Origin: CAWAMD01 sp963783045
Lineage (GTDB): Bacteria; Actinomycetota; Nitriliruptoria; Nitriliruptorales; Nitriliruptoraceae
Direction of reading: 5' to 3'
DNA length: 64,000 nt
Assembly: GCA_963783045.1 (NCBI GenBank)
Contig: CAWAMD010000005.1
Coordinates: 1,302,001 to 1,366,000 of the forward strand
Shown: positions 50,731-59,668 of the stretch, in pieces
Layout: each line of letters starts with the position of its first letter
How positions within the stretch are numbered: the first letter of the stretch is position 1
Notes under the pieces: generated by a model
Seen by the model: the letters and a program-made list of their open reading frames with translations, nothing else
What the model was told of the DNA's origin: nothing
The model's database searches: none
Translations under genes and position numbers: made by a program

Positions 50731-51651
50731 GTGCTCTCCCGACGCTTCCGCCTGCCCCTCCCGGTGGACCTGCGCGCCACCCTGGCGCCGCTGTGCACCG
50801 GGAGGCGCGACCCGACCATCCAGGTCGGGCGCGACACGATGCTGCGCGCCTCGCGCACCCCTGACGGTCCGGCGACGCTGCTGGCGCGGATCGTCGGTGG
50901 CGAGGTGGAGGCGAGCGCCTGGGGGCCGGGAGCGGACCGTGCCCTCGCCGCCCTGCCGTCCCTGCTGGGCGCGGACGACGACCTCACCGGGTTCGCACCG
51001 GTGCACCCCGGCGTCGACCGGGCATACCGGCGGGTGCCCGGTCTGCGGGTCGTGAGCAGCGGCCAGGTCGCCGACCTGCTCGTGCCGACGATCCTCGCGC
51101 AGAAGGTCACCGGGCTGCAGGCGGCCCGGGCCTGGCTCGGGATGATCCGGGCCTTCGGCGAGCCGGCACCCGCCGGGCCGGGGCCCGGCGGCCGTGACGG
51201 ACCGGCGCTGCGTCTCCCGCCGGCGCCGGCGGCGCTGGCGGCCCAGCCGTACTGGGCCTACCACCGCTTCGGGGTCGAGCGACGGCGGGCCGAGACGATC
51301 ATCCGCGCGTGCCGGCGCATCGACCGTCTCGAGGAGGCCGCCACGATGTCGCGCGAGGACGCGCTGCGCCGGCTCACGGCACTCGACGGCATCGGCGTCT
51401 GGACCGCCAACCGGGTGCTGCGGTTCGCGACCGGGGATGCCGACGCGGTCGAGGTCGGGGACTACCACGTGCCCGACCTCGTGACCTGGAACCTGGCCGG
51501 TGAGCCGCGCGGCGACGACGCCCGGATGCTCGACCTGCTGCGGCCCTACGCCGGCCACCGCGGGCGGGTGGTGCTGCTGCTCGGCGCCGGCGGGCAGCGC
51601 CCGCCACGGTACGGGCCGCGGCTGTCGGTCCATGCCGTCGAGCGGCTCTGA
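50731..51651 (+). CDS. AlkA-like DNA-3-methyladenine glycosylase (HhH-GPD family)
   Basis: This 306-residue DNA repair enzyme shows the HhH-GPD layout: an N-terminal alpha/beta region, DLLVPTILAQKVTGLQAARA, the helix-hairpin-helix LTALDGIGVWTANRV at about residues 216-230, and the catalytic aspartate Asp244 in VEVGDYHVPD. It should remove alkylated or deaminated bases. The GTG at 50731 follows a TACCGT -10 box. The gene converges on the cyclic-nucleotide-binding protein gene. Confidence 0.88.
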   Translation: MLSRRFRLPLPVDLRATLAPLCTGRRDPTIQVGRDTMLRASRTPDGPATLLARIVGGEVEASAWGPGADRALAALPSLLGADDDLTGFAPVHPGVDRAYRRVPGLRVVSSGQVADLLVPTILAQKVTGLQAARAWLGMIRAFGEPAPAGPGPGGRDGPALRLPPAPAALAAQPYWAYHRFGVERRRAETIIRACRRIDRLEEAATMSREDALRRLTALDGIGVWTANRVLRFATGDADAVEVGDYHVPDLVTWNLAGEPRGDDARMLDLLRPYAGHRGRVVLLLGAGGQRPPRYGPRLSVHAVERL

Positions 51652-51672
51652 GGACCGCGTCCGGCCCGGCGG

Positions 51673-52092
51673 CTAGGCCGCGTTGGCGGCGGTGCGGACG
51701 GCCGCGGTGTCGCGGACGCTGGTCGCCAGGTTCGGGAAGCTGCCGAGCAGCGACCAGAACTCGCGCGTGGAGCCGACCAGGGCCCGCACCGGGCCGGTGG
51801 CGGTGACGGTCGCGGTGCGCCGCTCGCGCGACAGCATGGCGAGCTCGCCGACCACGTCGCCGACACCCAGCGTCGCGATGTTCACACCGTCGCGGACGAC
51901 CTCGGCGGTGCCGTCGACGATGATGAAGAACTGGCGGCCGTAGGAGCCCTGACGGACGAGCTCCGCGCCGGCGGGGAGGTCGACGACGTTGACGAGGGCA
52001 CCGACCCGGCGCAGCTCGCGGCGGCTGAGGCCACGGAGGAGCTCGACCTCGGCCAGCAGGTCGAGCTTGCGATCGGACGTTTTGAACGGCAT
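51673..52092 (-). CDS. Cyclic nucleotide-binding domain protein
   Basis: The 139-residue protein is essentially one cNMP-binding domain: DLPAGAELVRQGSYGRQFFI, GTAEVVRDG, the phosphate-binding-cassette segment GDVVGELAMLSRERRTATVT, then a short helix. There is no DNA-binding domain, so it is not a full CRP regulator; it probably senses cAMP or a similar ligand and acts through a partner. GAAAGG precedes the ATG by about eight bases. Confidence 0.9.
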   Translation of the reverse strand: MPFKTSDRKLDLLAEVELLRGLSRRELRRVGALVNVVDLPAGAELVRQGSYGRQFFIIVDGTAEVVRDGVNIATLGVGDVVGELAMLSRERRTATVTATGPVRALVGSTREFWSLLGSFPNLATSVRDTAAVRTAANAA

Positions 52093-52344
52093 GGCGAAAC
52101 CTTTCGGGGCGGGAGTCGGCCCTGCGCGACGGCATCCATGGTGGGAGGGGACACCGGCGGCGACCCGGCAGTGGCCGGGGCCGTGGGAGGCGGCAGCGGC
52201 GGGAGTGGACCGGGCCGAGGAGCAGCGCGACGGCGGGAGTGGGCGGGGGGCGGTGGAGGGGCTCGACGGCCACGGTATGTCGCCGCCTGAACACGATCGT
52301 CGCGCGGTACCCACCGGCGGACATTGGACGGCCCCTCGGGACGT

Positions 52345-52389
52345 CCTGGGTAGAAATCGTCCGGACCCCTCGGAGGATTTCGACCCAGG
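52345..52389. repeat. Imperfect 19-bp inverted repeat
   Basis: CCTGGGTAGAAATCGTCCG and CGGAGGATTTCGACCCAGG match as inverted repeats at 17 of 19 positions around GACCCCT. The element lies downstream of the geranylgeranyl reductase gene and about 255 bases upstream of the cyclic-nucleotide-binding gene. It could be a terminator or an operator; 17 of 19 paired bases are unlikely by chance. Elsewhere in the 52093-52523 gap I see only G-rich sequence and the repeat at 52401. Confidence 0.6.
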
Positions 52390-52400
52390 ACGCGGCTGAC

Positions 52401-52495
52401 GGCGCGGGGCGCGGGGCTCAGGGCGCGGGGCGCGGGGCTCAGGGCGCGGGGCGCGGGGCTCAGGGCGCGGGGCGCGGGGCGCGGGGCGCGGGGTT
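52401..52495. repeat. 21-bp tandem repeat (GGGCGCGGGGCGCGGGGCTCA)
   Basis: About four and a half copies of a 21-bp G-rich unit lie directly after the inverted repeat; exact unit boundaries fall at 52421, 52442 and 52463. In frame it would encode GAGRGAQ heptapeptides, but no gene spans it. The array sits just past the geranylgeranyl reductase stop. Confidence 0.8.
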
Positions 52496-52523
52496 CTGGG
52501 TCGGGGCTCAGGAGGGCATGCCG

Positions 52524-53669
52524 TCAGGCGGCCGCGGCGCGGACGGCCCGGCGCACGAGGCCGGCGGCCATGCGGGGCGTGATGACCCCGGTGCCGAGGG
52601 CGAACTCGCACAGCTGCTCGAACCGTTCCGGATGGCCGCGGGCGGCCTCGACACCGAGATCGACGATGCGGGGCAGCCGGAACAGCCGGGCGGCCACGTC
52701 GGTGTGACGCAGGTGGCGACCGAGGCGGGCCCGCATGGCGCCGCGGTAGCGCTGGGCCGCCCGATGGGAGGCCCTCGCGACCGCCTCCCCCGCCATGGCA
52801 CCGGAGAGCAGCGCGTAGTAGATGCCCTCGCCCGTGAGCGGGTTGATCAGGCTGGCGGCGTCCCCGGCGAGCAGGACACGCCCCACGGTGAGTGCGGGCC
52901 GGAAGGTGGACAGCGGCAGTCGGTGGGCACGCAGGCTGTCGGGGTCGGGCAGCACGTCGGCGAGATGGGTGTGGATGGCGTCGACCAGGTCGGTTCGGCC
53001 GTCGACCTGTCGGGCGTCGAAGGGGCCGTAGCCGACGTTGATGAGCCCGGTCCCGGTCGGGAACGCCCAGACGTAGGCCGGCCATCGGTCCCGCACGAAC
53101 CCGATGTACATGGTCTCGGCGAGCGCCGGGGCGTCCGCGGCGACCGCGTAGCCGCGCATGGCCAGTCCGGTCCGTCCGGGTGGCTGTGCCGGCGCCCCGA
53201 GGGCGCGGCGGACCGCCGAGTTGGCACCGTCGGCCGCGACGACCCAACGGGCCGTGATGCCGGCGTCGAGGTGGACCCGGTCGCCGGCCGGCTCGACCGT
53301 CCGGACCCGGGCGCGCACCGGGATGGCGCCGCGGGAGAGCGCCGCGTCCCGCAGACGGGCGTCCAGCACGCGGCGCGGCACGACGTGGAAGGGCCGTGGT
53401 GAACGTCCGACGGCCTCGCCGCCGGCCGGCCCCTGCACGCGCACCCGGTGCAGCGGCGGGTAGCCGTCCAGCACCGCCCTCACGTCGAGCCGGTCGAGCA
53501 CCTCGAGCGCTTCGGGGCCGACCCCGTCGCCGCACGTCTTGTCGCGCGGGAACGCGGCCTTGTCGACGAGCACGACGCGGGCACCCGGGTCGAGCTGGAG
53601 CGCCCGCAGCGCGGCTGCGCTGCCTGCTGGCCCCGCCCCGACGACCGCGAGGTCGACGAGGTCGCTCAT
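52524..53669 (-). CDS. Geranylgeranyl reductase family FAD-dependent oxidoreductase
   Basis: The 381-residue flavoprotein has the Rossmann motif VVGAGPAGSAAALRAL (GAGPAG at 11-16), KTCGDGVGPEALEVLDRL, RRVLDARLRDAAL, WVVAADGANSAVRRAL, and the second FAD motif VLLAGDAASLINPLTGEGI. The family reduces isoprenoid chains of menaquinones or other polyprenyl lipids, and related enzymes also epoxidise. The start overlaps the DacB stop (ATGA), an unusual pairing of a lipid-modifying enzyme with a peptidoglycan enzyme. Confidence 0.93.
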   Translation of the reverse strand: MSDLVDLAVVGAGPAGSAAALRALQLDPGARVVLVDKAAFPRDKTCGDGVGPEALEVLDRLDVRAVLDGYPPLHRVRVQGPAGGEAVGRSPRPFHVVPRRVLDARLRDAALSRGAIPVRARVRTVEPAGDRVHLDAGITARWVVAADGANSAVRRALGAPAQPPGRTGLAMRGYAVAADAPALAETMYIGFVRDRWPAYVWAFPTGTGLINVGYGPFDARQVDGRTDLVDAIHTHLADVLPDPDSLRAHRLPLSTFRPALTVGRVLLAGDAASLINPLTGEGIYYALLSGAMAGEAVARASHRAAQRYRGAMRARLGRHLRHTDVAARLFRLPRIVDLGVEAARGHPERFEQLCEFALGTGVITPRMAAGLVRRAVRAAAA

Positions 53670-55339
53670 GCCGCGGCCGTGCTCGTGGCCGAGGGTGCAG
53701 GGGCCGGCCGTGGCGCCGGGGAGGGAGCGGGCGCCGGGGAGGGAGCAGGCGCCGGAGAGGGAGCGGGCGGCGGGGGGCACTGCGCGCGCATGTCGATGCC
53801 CTGGTCGGGATGGTCGCTCGGGGGCGGGACCTCGACGGCCGTGCAGCCGTCCAGGTCGGCGGCGAGCACGATCACCAGCTGGTCCATGAGCCGGCGGACG
53901 CGCGTCCGGTCGGCGCCGACCACGTCGTTCGCGACGACGGCGAGATGGTACTGGCGCTCGTCGGGACCGGTCACCGTGCCGGCCACCGCCTTCACGTCGT
54001 CGAGCGTGCCTGTCTTGCCGAGGAAGCGTCCCTGCCCGATGGTGCCCTTCAGACGGTGCCGCAGGGTTCCTTCCTCGCCGGCGACGGCCATGAGCGACCA
54101 CCAGTGGTCACGGGTGTCCGGGCCGCTCATCGCGAGGTCGATGCCGGCCAGTGTCTCGGCCGTGACCCGGTCCTCGCGGCTGAGCCCGGAGCCGTCGGCC
54201 AGCACGGTCTGCTCCCACCGCATCGGCAGGTCGGCGAGGGCCTCGCGCACCGCCGCGGCCGCGCCTTCCCAGCTGTCGGGAGCGCCACGCGCGGCCCCCA
54301 CGTCGCGGAAGAACGTGTCGGCCATCTGGTTGTCGCTGCGGTGCAGGGTGTGACGCAGCAGCTCGACCAGCGGCGCGCTCTCGATGCTCGCCACGGTGGA
54401 TGCGTCCGGCGGGGCGATGCCGGAGACGGGGCCGCCCCCGACGGCGACGCCACGCTCGACGAGGAGGGCGGTGAGGTCCTGGGCGGCCCGCCGCACCGGG
54501 TTCGGCGCGATGTGCAGGACCAGGTCGGCGTCGGGCGGTGGCGTCCCGATCAGCGGCGCGTCCTCGGGGGCGTCCTTGACCTCGTAGGCGAGGCCGGCGT
54601 CGACGGTCAGCCCGGTGATGTGTCTCGCGTCGAAGTCCCAGAAGTAGCGGTCCTTCCACCCCGAGGCGACCGAGGGGCCTCCGAGCAGAGAGCCGTCCCC
54701 GACGACGCGTCCCGTGATGCGGGTGATGCCGGCGGCCCTGATGCCCTCGGCGAGGTCCTCGAGATGGGTGCGCGGCCGCGCCGGATAGATCTGGTCACCG
54801 TAGGCGGGGGTGCCGAGCGCCGGGTCGCCACCGCCGACGAGGTAGAGGTCGCCCTCGAGGACCCCGGCGACGATCGGCCCGGCGGCCCGCGCGGTGGTCG
54901 TGAACCGGTGCTGGGGACCGAAGGTGCGCAGGGCGGCCGCCGCGGTGACGACCTTCATCGTCGAGGCCGGCAGCAGCGGCGCGTCGGCGCTGCGCGCGAT
55001 CACGGTCCGGCCGAACTCGTCGTTCACGACGACGCCGATCGTTCCGGCGACGGCGAGATCCGGCCGGCCCACGAGACGGGCGAGCTGCGCCTGCAGCGCC
55101 GAACGGGTCGCCGGCACCGGCGGCGGCGTCGGGCTCGGCGACGGCGACGGCGACGGCGACGGCGCGGGTGACGGCGTCGCCGACGGCGAGGGGACGAGCT
55201 CGGCGACGCCGCCCGTGCCGATCGCGACCGTCGGCCGCTCCTGCGGGCCGCCGCCCGAGCCCCCGGTGAACGCCACGCCGAGAACGACGGCGATCACCGC
55301 GAGGAGCGCCGCGAGGACGGTGGACGGTCGGACAGGCAT
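53666..55339 (-). CDS. dacB: D-alanyl-D-alanine carboxypeptidase/endopeptidase (DacB, PBP4 type)
   Basis: This 557-residue penicillin-binding protein has an N-terminal anchor helix (residues about 7-25), a Pro/Ser-rich spacer (about 50-77) and a peptidase S13 domain: SxxK at 126-129 (PASTMKV), SDN in HRSDNQMA and KTG in LGKTGTL. A Pro/Ala-rich tail of about 40 residues follows an isolated cysteine. It trims or cleaves peptidoglycan cross-links. TACACT lies seven bases before the ATG, so the mRNA is probably leaderless. The stop overlaps the geranylgeranyl reductase start. Confidence 0.94.
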   Translation of the reverse strand: MPVRPSTVLAALLAVIAVVLGVAFTGGSGGGPQERPTVAIGTGGVAELVPSPSATPSPAPSPSPSPSPSPTPPPVPATRSALQAQLARLVGRPDLAVAGTIGVVVNDEFGRTVIARSADAPLLPASTMKVVTAAAALRTFGPQHRFTTTARAAGPIVAGVLEGDLYLVGGGDPALGTPAYGDQIYPARPRTHLEDLAEGIRAAGITRITGRVVGDGSLLGGPSVASGWKDRYFWDFDARHITGLTVDAGLAYEVKDAPEDAPLIGTPPPDADLVLHIAPNPVRRAAQDLTALLVERGVAVGGGPVSGIAPPDASTVASIESAPLVELLRHTLHRSDNQMADTFFRDVGAARGAPDSWEGAAAAVREALADLPMRWEQTVLADGSGLSREDRVTAETLAGIDLAMSGPDTRDHWWSLMAVAGEEGTLRHRLKGTIGQGRFLGKTGTLDDVKAVAGTVTGPDERQYHLAVVANDVVGADRTRVRRLMDQLVIVLAADLDGCTAVEVPPPSDHPDQGIDMRAQCPPPPAPSPAPAPSPAPAPSPAPRPAPAPSATSTAAA

Positions 55340-55346
55340 CCGCGGG

Positions 55347-55352
55347 AGTGTA
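55347..55352 (-). promoter_or_regulatory. Candidate -10 element (TACACT) for leaderless dacB transcript
   Basis: TACACT ends seven bases before the dacB ATG on the minus strand, with no ribosome site between. This matches the spacing at SURF1 and the ABC ATPase gene. Confidence 0.45.
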
Positions 55353-55578
55353 TCCGCGGGGTGGCGGACGACCCGCGCACCGCGGTCGCGACGCGCGGCC
55401 CCCGTCCGCGGGCCTGTCCTGCCGGGCACCCGCATGCGCCGCTCGGCCGAAGGTCGGCAGCCCCGCGCGCGAAGGCGGGCAGGTGGTGCGTACCGTCTTC
55501 CTACGGGGCAGAGAGCTCGGACTCCAGGTCGAGGCTCGCAGCCACAACGCACACGAGGTGGACGAGAGGAGGGAGCCC

Positions 55579-56265
55579 ATGCAGGTCGCCGCAGGCAGCG
55601 ACGTGGGTCTCGTCCGCTCGCGGAACGAGGACGCCTACCTCGAGGCACCCGACCGGCGCGTGTATGCCGTCGCCGACGGCATGGGTGGACACCCGGCGGG
55701 CAACGTCGCGAGCCGGACGGCGCTCGAAGGGGTGGATCAGTCGCTGGACACCGCGACCCTCGAGGCCGCGGACGACTGCATGAAGGTGCTGCGCCGCGCG
55801 CTCGAGGACGCTCACGCCCGGGTGCGTCGCGCGGCCGACGAGGACCCGTCGCTGCGCGGCATGGGGACGACCGCGGTCCTCGCCCACGTCGACGAGCAGG
55901 AGCAGCTGCTGACGCTCGCCCACGTCGGTGACTCGCGGGCCTACCGCCTCGACGGCAGGGGACGGCTGCGGCGGCTCACCCACGACCACGTGTGGGACCA
56001 TCAGTTCGGACGCACGCTCATGCAGGCGATCGGCTCGTCGCGCCGGGTCGAGCCCGAGACCGCCGAGGTGAACCTCTCCCCCGGCGACCGCATCCTGCTG
56101 TGCACCGACGGGCTCACCGACCTCGTGCCCGAGGACCAGATCGCCGAGATCGTGCGCCGCGACGTCAACGTCGAGGCGATCCGCGATGCGCTCGTCGATG
56201 CCGCGCTGACGCACGGCGGCTACGACAACGTGACGGTGCTGCTCATCGAGACGAACGGCGCCTGA
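55579..56265 (+). CDS. PP2C family serine/threonine phosphatase
   Basis: The 228-residue protein has the metal-binding motifs of bacterial PP2C phosphatases (PstP/PrpC type): GLVRSRNEDAYL, YAVADGMGGHPAGNVAS, MGTTAVLAHV, LAHVGDSRAYRLDGRG, LCTDGLTDLVPEDQI and GGYDNVTVLL. It should remove phosphate from Ser/Thr residues and counter Hanks-type kinases. GAGGAGGGAGCCC precedes the ATG. No membrane helix is present and no kinase gene is adjacent, so it is a soluble, stand-alone phosphatase. It converges on the sigma factor gene. Confidence 0.93.
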   Translation: MQVAAGSDVGLVRSRNEDAYLEAPDRRVYAVADGMGGHPAGNVASRTALEGVDQSLDTATLEAADDCMKVLRRALEDAHARVRRAADEDPSLRGMGTTAVLAHVDEQEQLLTLAHVGDSRAYRLDGRGRLRRLTHDHVWDHQFGRTLMQAIGSSRRVEPETAEVNLSPGDRILLCTDGLTDLVPEDQIAEIVRRDVNVEAIRDALVDAALTHGGYDNVTVLLIETNGA

Positions 56266-56278
56266 CGGCGCGGCGCGG

Positions 56279-57433
56279 TCAGTTGGAGGCGTCCACCGAA
56301 TCGAGGAGCCCCCGGAGCTGGAACCCGCGGGACGGGTGGCGCAGCTTCGTCAGCGTCTTCTTCTCGATCTGTCGGATGCGCTCGCGGGTGAGCCCGAACT
56401 GCGCCCCGATGTCCTCGAGGGTGTGCTCCTCGCCGTCCATGAGCCCGTAGCGCAGCATGAGGACGGTGCGCTCACGGTCGGTGAGCGCGGCGAGGGCGCG
56501 GGCGACCTCGCGCTGTGCGAGCACGGCGGTGGCGGACGCCTCGGGGTCGATGGCGTCCTCGTCGGCGACGAGCTCGCCCATCGTCGCGTCGCCGTCCTCG
56601 CCGATCGGCTTGTCGAGTGACGCGACGTCCTGGGCGGCGAGCCGAACCTCGCGCAGCCGCTCGACCGGCAGGCCGAGCTCGCCGGCGATCTCGTGCTCGG
56701 TGGGCTCGCGGCCGAGCTGCTGGAGCAGGGCGAACTCCGCGTAGCGGACCTTGCCCATCAGCTCGTGGACGTGGACGGGGAGCCGGACGGTGCGGCCCGT
56801 GTTCGCGAGCCCGCGCTGCAGCGCCTGGCGGATCCACCACGTCGCGTAGGTGGAGAACTTGTAGCCCTTGGTGTGGTCGAACTTCTCGACACCGCGGATG
56901 AGGCCGAGGTTGCCCTCCTGGATGAGGGAGAGCAGGTCGACGCCGCGGCCACGGAACTTCCGAGCGACGGAGACGACGAGGCGCAGGTTCGCCCGGATCA
57001 TGTGGTCCTTGGCGCGCTCGCCGCCACGCTTGACCATGTTGAGCTGTGCCTTCTTGCGAGGCGTCAGCTTCGGGGTGGCGCCGATGAGCTCGGCGGCGGC
57101 CAGGCCGGCCTGGTACCGCTTCGCGAGGTCGACCTCCTGCTCGGGCGTGAGCAGGTCGGTGCGCCCGATCTCGTTCAGGTACTGGCGGACCGAGTCGGAC
57201 GAGGCGGACAGCGGGGTCGCCTCGGGACGGTCGGCGTCCTCGACGAGGTCGTCGAGGACCTGCATGCCGAGGTCACGCGCCTTCTGGGCCGTGTCGTCGA
57301 CCCAGCTGGTGGGATGCATCAGCGGGTCGTAGAGCTCCTGCAGCTCCGACAGGAGGACGTAGCCGCGGCTCGCCCCACGCTCGAACAGCTCGGAGATCGG
57401 GGTAACGTCGGTCAAGGTGTCCGTCTCATCCAT
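56279..57433 (-). CDS. RpoD family RNA polymerase sigma factor
   Basis: The 384-residue sigma factor has region 1.2 (SVRQYLNEIGRTDLLTPEQE), region 2 with ANLRLVVSVARKFRGRGVDL and KFDHTKGYKFSTYATWWIRQ (2.3/2.4), region 3, and region 4.2 with EHTLEDIGAQFGLTRERIRQ followed by IEKKTLTKLRHPSRG. It lacks the long acidic region 1.1 of classical RpoD. A close paralogue with the same length lies at 59669-60823. Region 2.4 matches primary-type promoters (TTGAC/TANNNT), so this is a group 1 or 2 sigma factor. Confidence 0.94.
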   Translation of the reverse strand: MDETDTLTDVTPISELFERGASRGYVLLSELQELYDPLMHPTSWVDDTAQKARDLGMQVLDDLVEDADRPEATPLSASSDSVRQYLNEIGRTDLLTPEQEVDLAKRYQAGLAAAELIGATPKLTPRKKAQLNMVKRGGERAKDHMIRANLRLVVSVARKFRGRGVDLLSLIQEGNLGLIRGVEKFDHTKGYKFSTYATWWIRQALQRGLANTGRTVRLPVHVHELMGKVRYAEFALLQQLGREPTEHEIAGELGLPVERLREVRLAAQDVASLDKPIGEDGDATMGELVADEDAIDPEASATAVLAQREVARALAALTDRERTVLMLRYGLMDGEEHTLEDIGAQFGLTRERIRQIEKKTLTKLRHPSRGFQLRGLLDSVDASN

Positions 57434-57638
57434 GAAGGTAACGACTCACGAGGTCTCGGCGGCAGTTCTCGGCGGCTGGAGCCACCGGCTGTACGGCGCC
57501 TGTCCGGTCACGCCATCCACGTGCGTGCGTCTGCGTCGACGGGTGCACGGTGCTCCGTTCGGGATCGTCGCCTCGTGTGCTCATGGCAACGACGTCCGGC
57601 CTGTGGAGTTCCCCCGGTGACGGCACATGATGCCGATC

Positions 57639-57667
57639 ATGGTACGGACCTCCACGCAAGGTGTCAT
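57639..57667 (-). promoter_or_regulatory. Candidate sigma-70 promoter upstream of the first sigma factor gene
   Basis: On the minus strand ATGACA (57662-57667) and TACCAT (57639-57644) are separated by 17 bases, the optimal -35/-10 spacing, about 200 bases upstream of the sigma factor ATG. A second CCGTACCATG box occurs at 57701-57706. The rest of the 57434-57812 gap shows no gene; it contains a weak hairpin (57801-57823) that overlaps the antiporter stop. Confidence 0.4.
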
Positions 57668-57812
57668 GGCGCCGTCCCGCGGATGCAGGATCGAGCCGGC
57701 ATGGTACGGGGCGGGGTGGCTTCGCGCCCGCACCGCGAGACTTCGACGGCGGCCCGTGACACTCCTCCTCCCGGCGGCGGCCATCCGGGCGGGTGCGACG
57801 GGCCCGGTGTGA

Positions 57813-59543
57813 TCAGCCGGGCCGGGCGACCCGCCGCAGATGCCCGCCGGTGCCCGGCTCCGGCGGCGTCACCGGGGTGGGGACGACGAGGACGCGCACG
57901 CCGGCGTCGAGTCGCGCGGCGACCTCGTGCACGAGCCGTCGCCGGGGACCGTGATCCATGGGGCCGGGCAGGGGCTCTCCCATCACGACGAGGTCGACCG
58001 CGGCGCGCTTGGCCTCCTCGACGATCGCGTCGACCAGCGACTCGTGCTCGCGCACGACCGGCTCGAACTGCACGCGGCGTGCGGCGGCGAGCTGCCCGAC
58101 GAGCGACAGCGCCGGCGCGCCCTGGTGCGGGTCGACGGCCGTACCGGGCGCCACCACGTGCAGCCCGGTGAGCGTCGCCCCCGTCGACGCGGCCAGGTCG
58201 ACGATCTGGGGCGACTTCCGGCGGGCCATCTCGGCGCTCGAGATCGGCACGAGGATGTGGCGGATCAGGTGCGGGGCGTCGGGCTGGGCCTCGGTCTCCT
58301 CGGAGAGGTCACGCCCGGACTCCTCGGCGCGGTCGAGCGCACGGCCGACCGAGAGCGGCCCGAGAAGCTCGAACACGACGACGCTGCCCAGCACGACGGC
58401 CGACACCTGCGCGCCGAGGAGGTCGAGGCCGGCGGCGGAGGCCCGCTCGAGCGTGAACGCGGCGAGACCGATGGCCATGCCGGCGAAGGGCATCAGCCCG
58501 GCCCCCACGGCAGGTCCCCAGCCCCAGCGACGGCCGGAGCGGGTCGCGTCCGCGCCGAGCCATCCTCCCGCCACCTTGCCGAGCAGCCGGGCACCGATGA
58601 AGACGGCGCCGAGCACCCCGACCGACGTGAGCTCGTCGAGGTGGACGGCCGCGCCGGCGACGACGAAGAAGATGAGGAAGATCGGCGCCTCGAGGGTGCG
58701 CAGCGCCTCGAAGAGCGGCCGGGTGTCGCGCGGGTCGTTGGCGGCCAGCGCCCCGGCGACGAGCGTGGAGATGACGACCGGTGCGCCGACGGCGCGGGAG
58801 ACGGCGACGGTCGAGACCACCATGACGAGGACGAACAGCAGCCGCTCCCCCGACCGGCGCATGTGGTCCATGTAGCGGCGCAGCAGGAACCCGGCGACGC
58901 CGCCGATGAGCAGCGATGCCACGACGAGCTGCACGAAGGCCAGCGCGCCCTGCTGCGCCCCGCTGGTCGATCGGGCGGCGAGCACGACCGGCAGGCCGAG
59001 CCCGTACAGCAGGGCCGAGGTGACGTTGTTCAGGGCCGTCGCGGCGAGCAGGTGCTCGGTGAGGTTGCCCCGGGCCCGACGCTCGCTGATGACGGCCAAC
59101 AGCGTCGTCGGCGACGTGGACAGCGCGATGGCCGCCAGCAGGTAGGCGGTGGCCACGCTCAGCCCGGCGATCATCAGCCCGACGAACACGAGCCCGAACG
59201 TCGCGAGGTTCTCCGCGACGGCGATCGGCACGAGGGTGTGGCGCACCGCCCGCAGTCGCGGCAGCTCGAGCCGTTCGCCGATACCGAAGACGATCGCGCC
59301 GAGGGCCAGCGACAGCACGGAGTCGAGCGCGGTCAGGCTCTGGGCGTCGATGAGACCGAGGAACTCCGGTCCGACGACGATGCCGATGGCCATGAAGGCG
59401 ATGACCTCGGACATCCAGCGGCGGCTGACCTGTCCGACGACGAACGCGGCGGCCACGAGTCCCGCGGCCAGCAGGAGCGGCGGCGCATCGGTCACCGCTC
59501 CGGGTGCGCCGAGGGCGAGCAGCAGGGTGCCCGTCGTGTGCAT
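57813..59543 (-). CDS. Cation/proton antiporter (CPA2 family) with C-terminal universal-stress domain
   Basis: The 576-residue protein has a sodium/hydrogen exchanger domain (residues about 20-395, roughly twelve helices) with IAFMAIGIVVGPEFLGLIDA, ALSTSPTTLLAVISERRARG and APVVISTLVAGALAANDPRD. A cytoplasmic UspA-like domain follows (about 425-555; HILVPISSAEMARR, VDLVVMGEPLPGP, VRVLVVPTPV). It should exchange monovalent cations for protons, with the stress domain sensing a nucleotide or energy state. A candidate -10 TAGGCT lies on the minus strand at 59598-59603. It separates two sigma factor genes. Confidence 0.9.
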   Translation of the reverse strand: MHTTGTLLLALGAPGAVTDAPPLLLAAGLVAAAFVVGQVSRRWMSEVIAFMAIGIVVGPEFLGLIDAQSLTALDSVLSLALGAIVFGIGERLELPRLRAVRHTLVPIAVAENLATFGLVFVGLMIAGLSVATAYLLAAIALSTSPTTLLAVISERRARGNLTEHLLAATALNNVTSALLYGLGLPVVLAARSTSGAQQGALAFVQLVVASLLIGGVAGFLLRRYMDHMRRSGERLLFVLVMVVSTVAVSRAVGAPVVISTLVAGALAANDPRDTRPLFEALRTLEAPIFLIFFVVAGAAVHLDELTSVGVLGAVFIGARLLGKVAGGWLGADATRSGRRWGWGPAVGAGLMPFAGMAIGLAAFTLERASAAGLDLLGAQVSAVVLGSVVVFELLGPLSVGRALDRAEESGRDLSEETEAQPDAPHLIRHILVPISSAEMARRKSPQIVDLAASTGATLTGLHVVAPGTAVDPHQGAPALSLVGQLAAARRVQFEPVVREHESLVDAIVEEAKRAAVDLVVMGEPLPGPMDHGPRRRLVHEVAARLDAGVRVLVVPTPVTPPEPGTGGHLRRVARPG

Positions 59544-59668
59544 CCGCGGCCTCTCGGGTCGCCGGTGCCCCCGGGACGGGTCGTCTCCGGGATGGTCAGC
59601 CTACCGGCCACACGGACGGGCGCGACCGGCGCCGTGGGGCGCCGGTCGCGTGAGCCGTGGTCCGGATC

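Noticed and set aside
52385..52500. Short protein of GAGRGAQ repeats
   Set aside because: The frame lacks a start with a ribosome site and consists only of the tandem DNA repeat.
57417..57620. 67-codon plus-strand frame upstream of the first sigma gene
   Set aside because: No ribosome site and no recognisable motif; the region better suits a leader for the divergent sigma transcript.
57801..57823. Hairpin over the antiporter stop as a terminator
   Set aside because: Only seven paired bases in GC-rich DNA and it includes the stop codon; too weak to list as a feature of its own.
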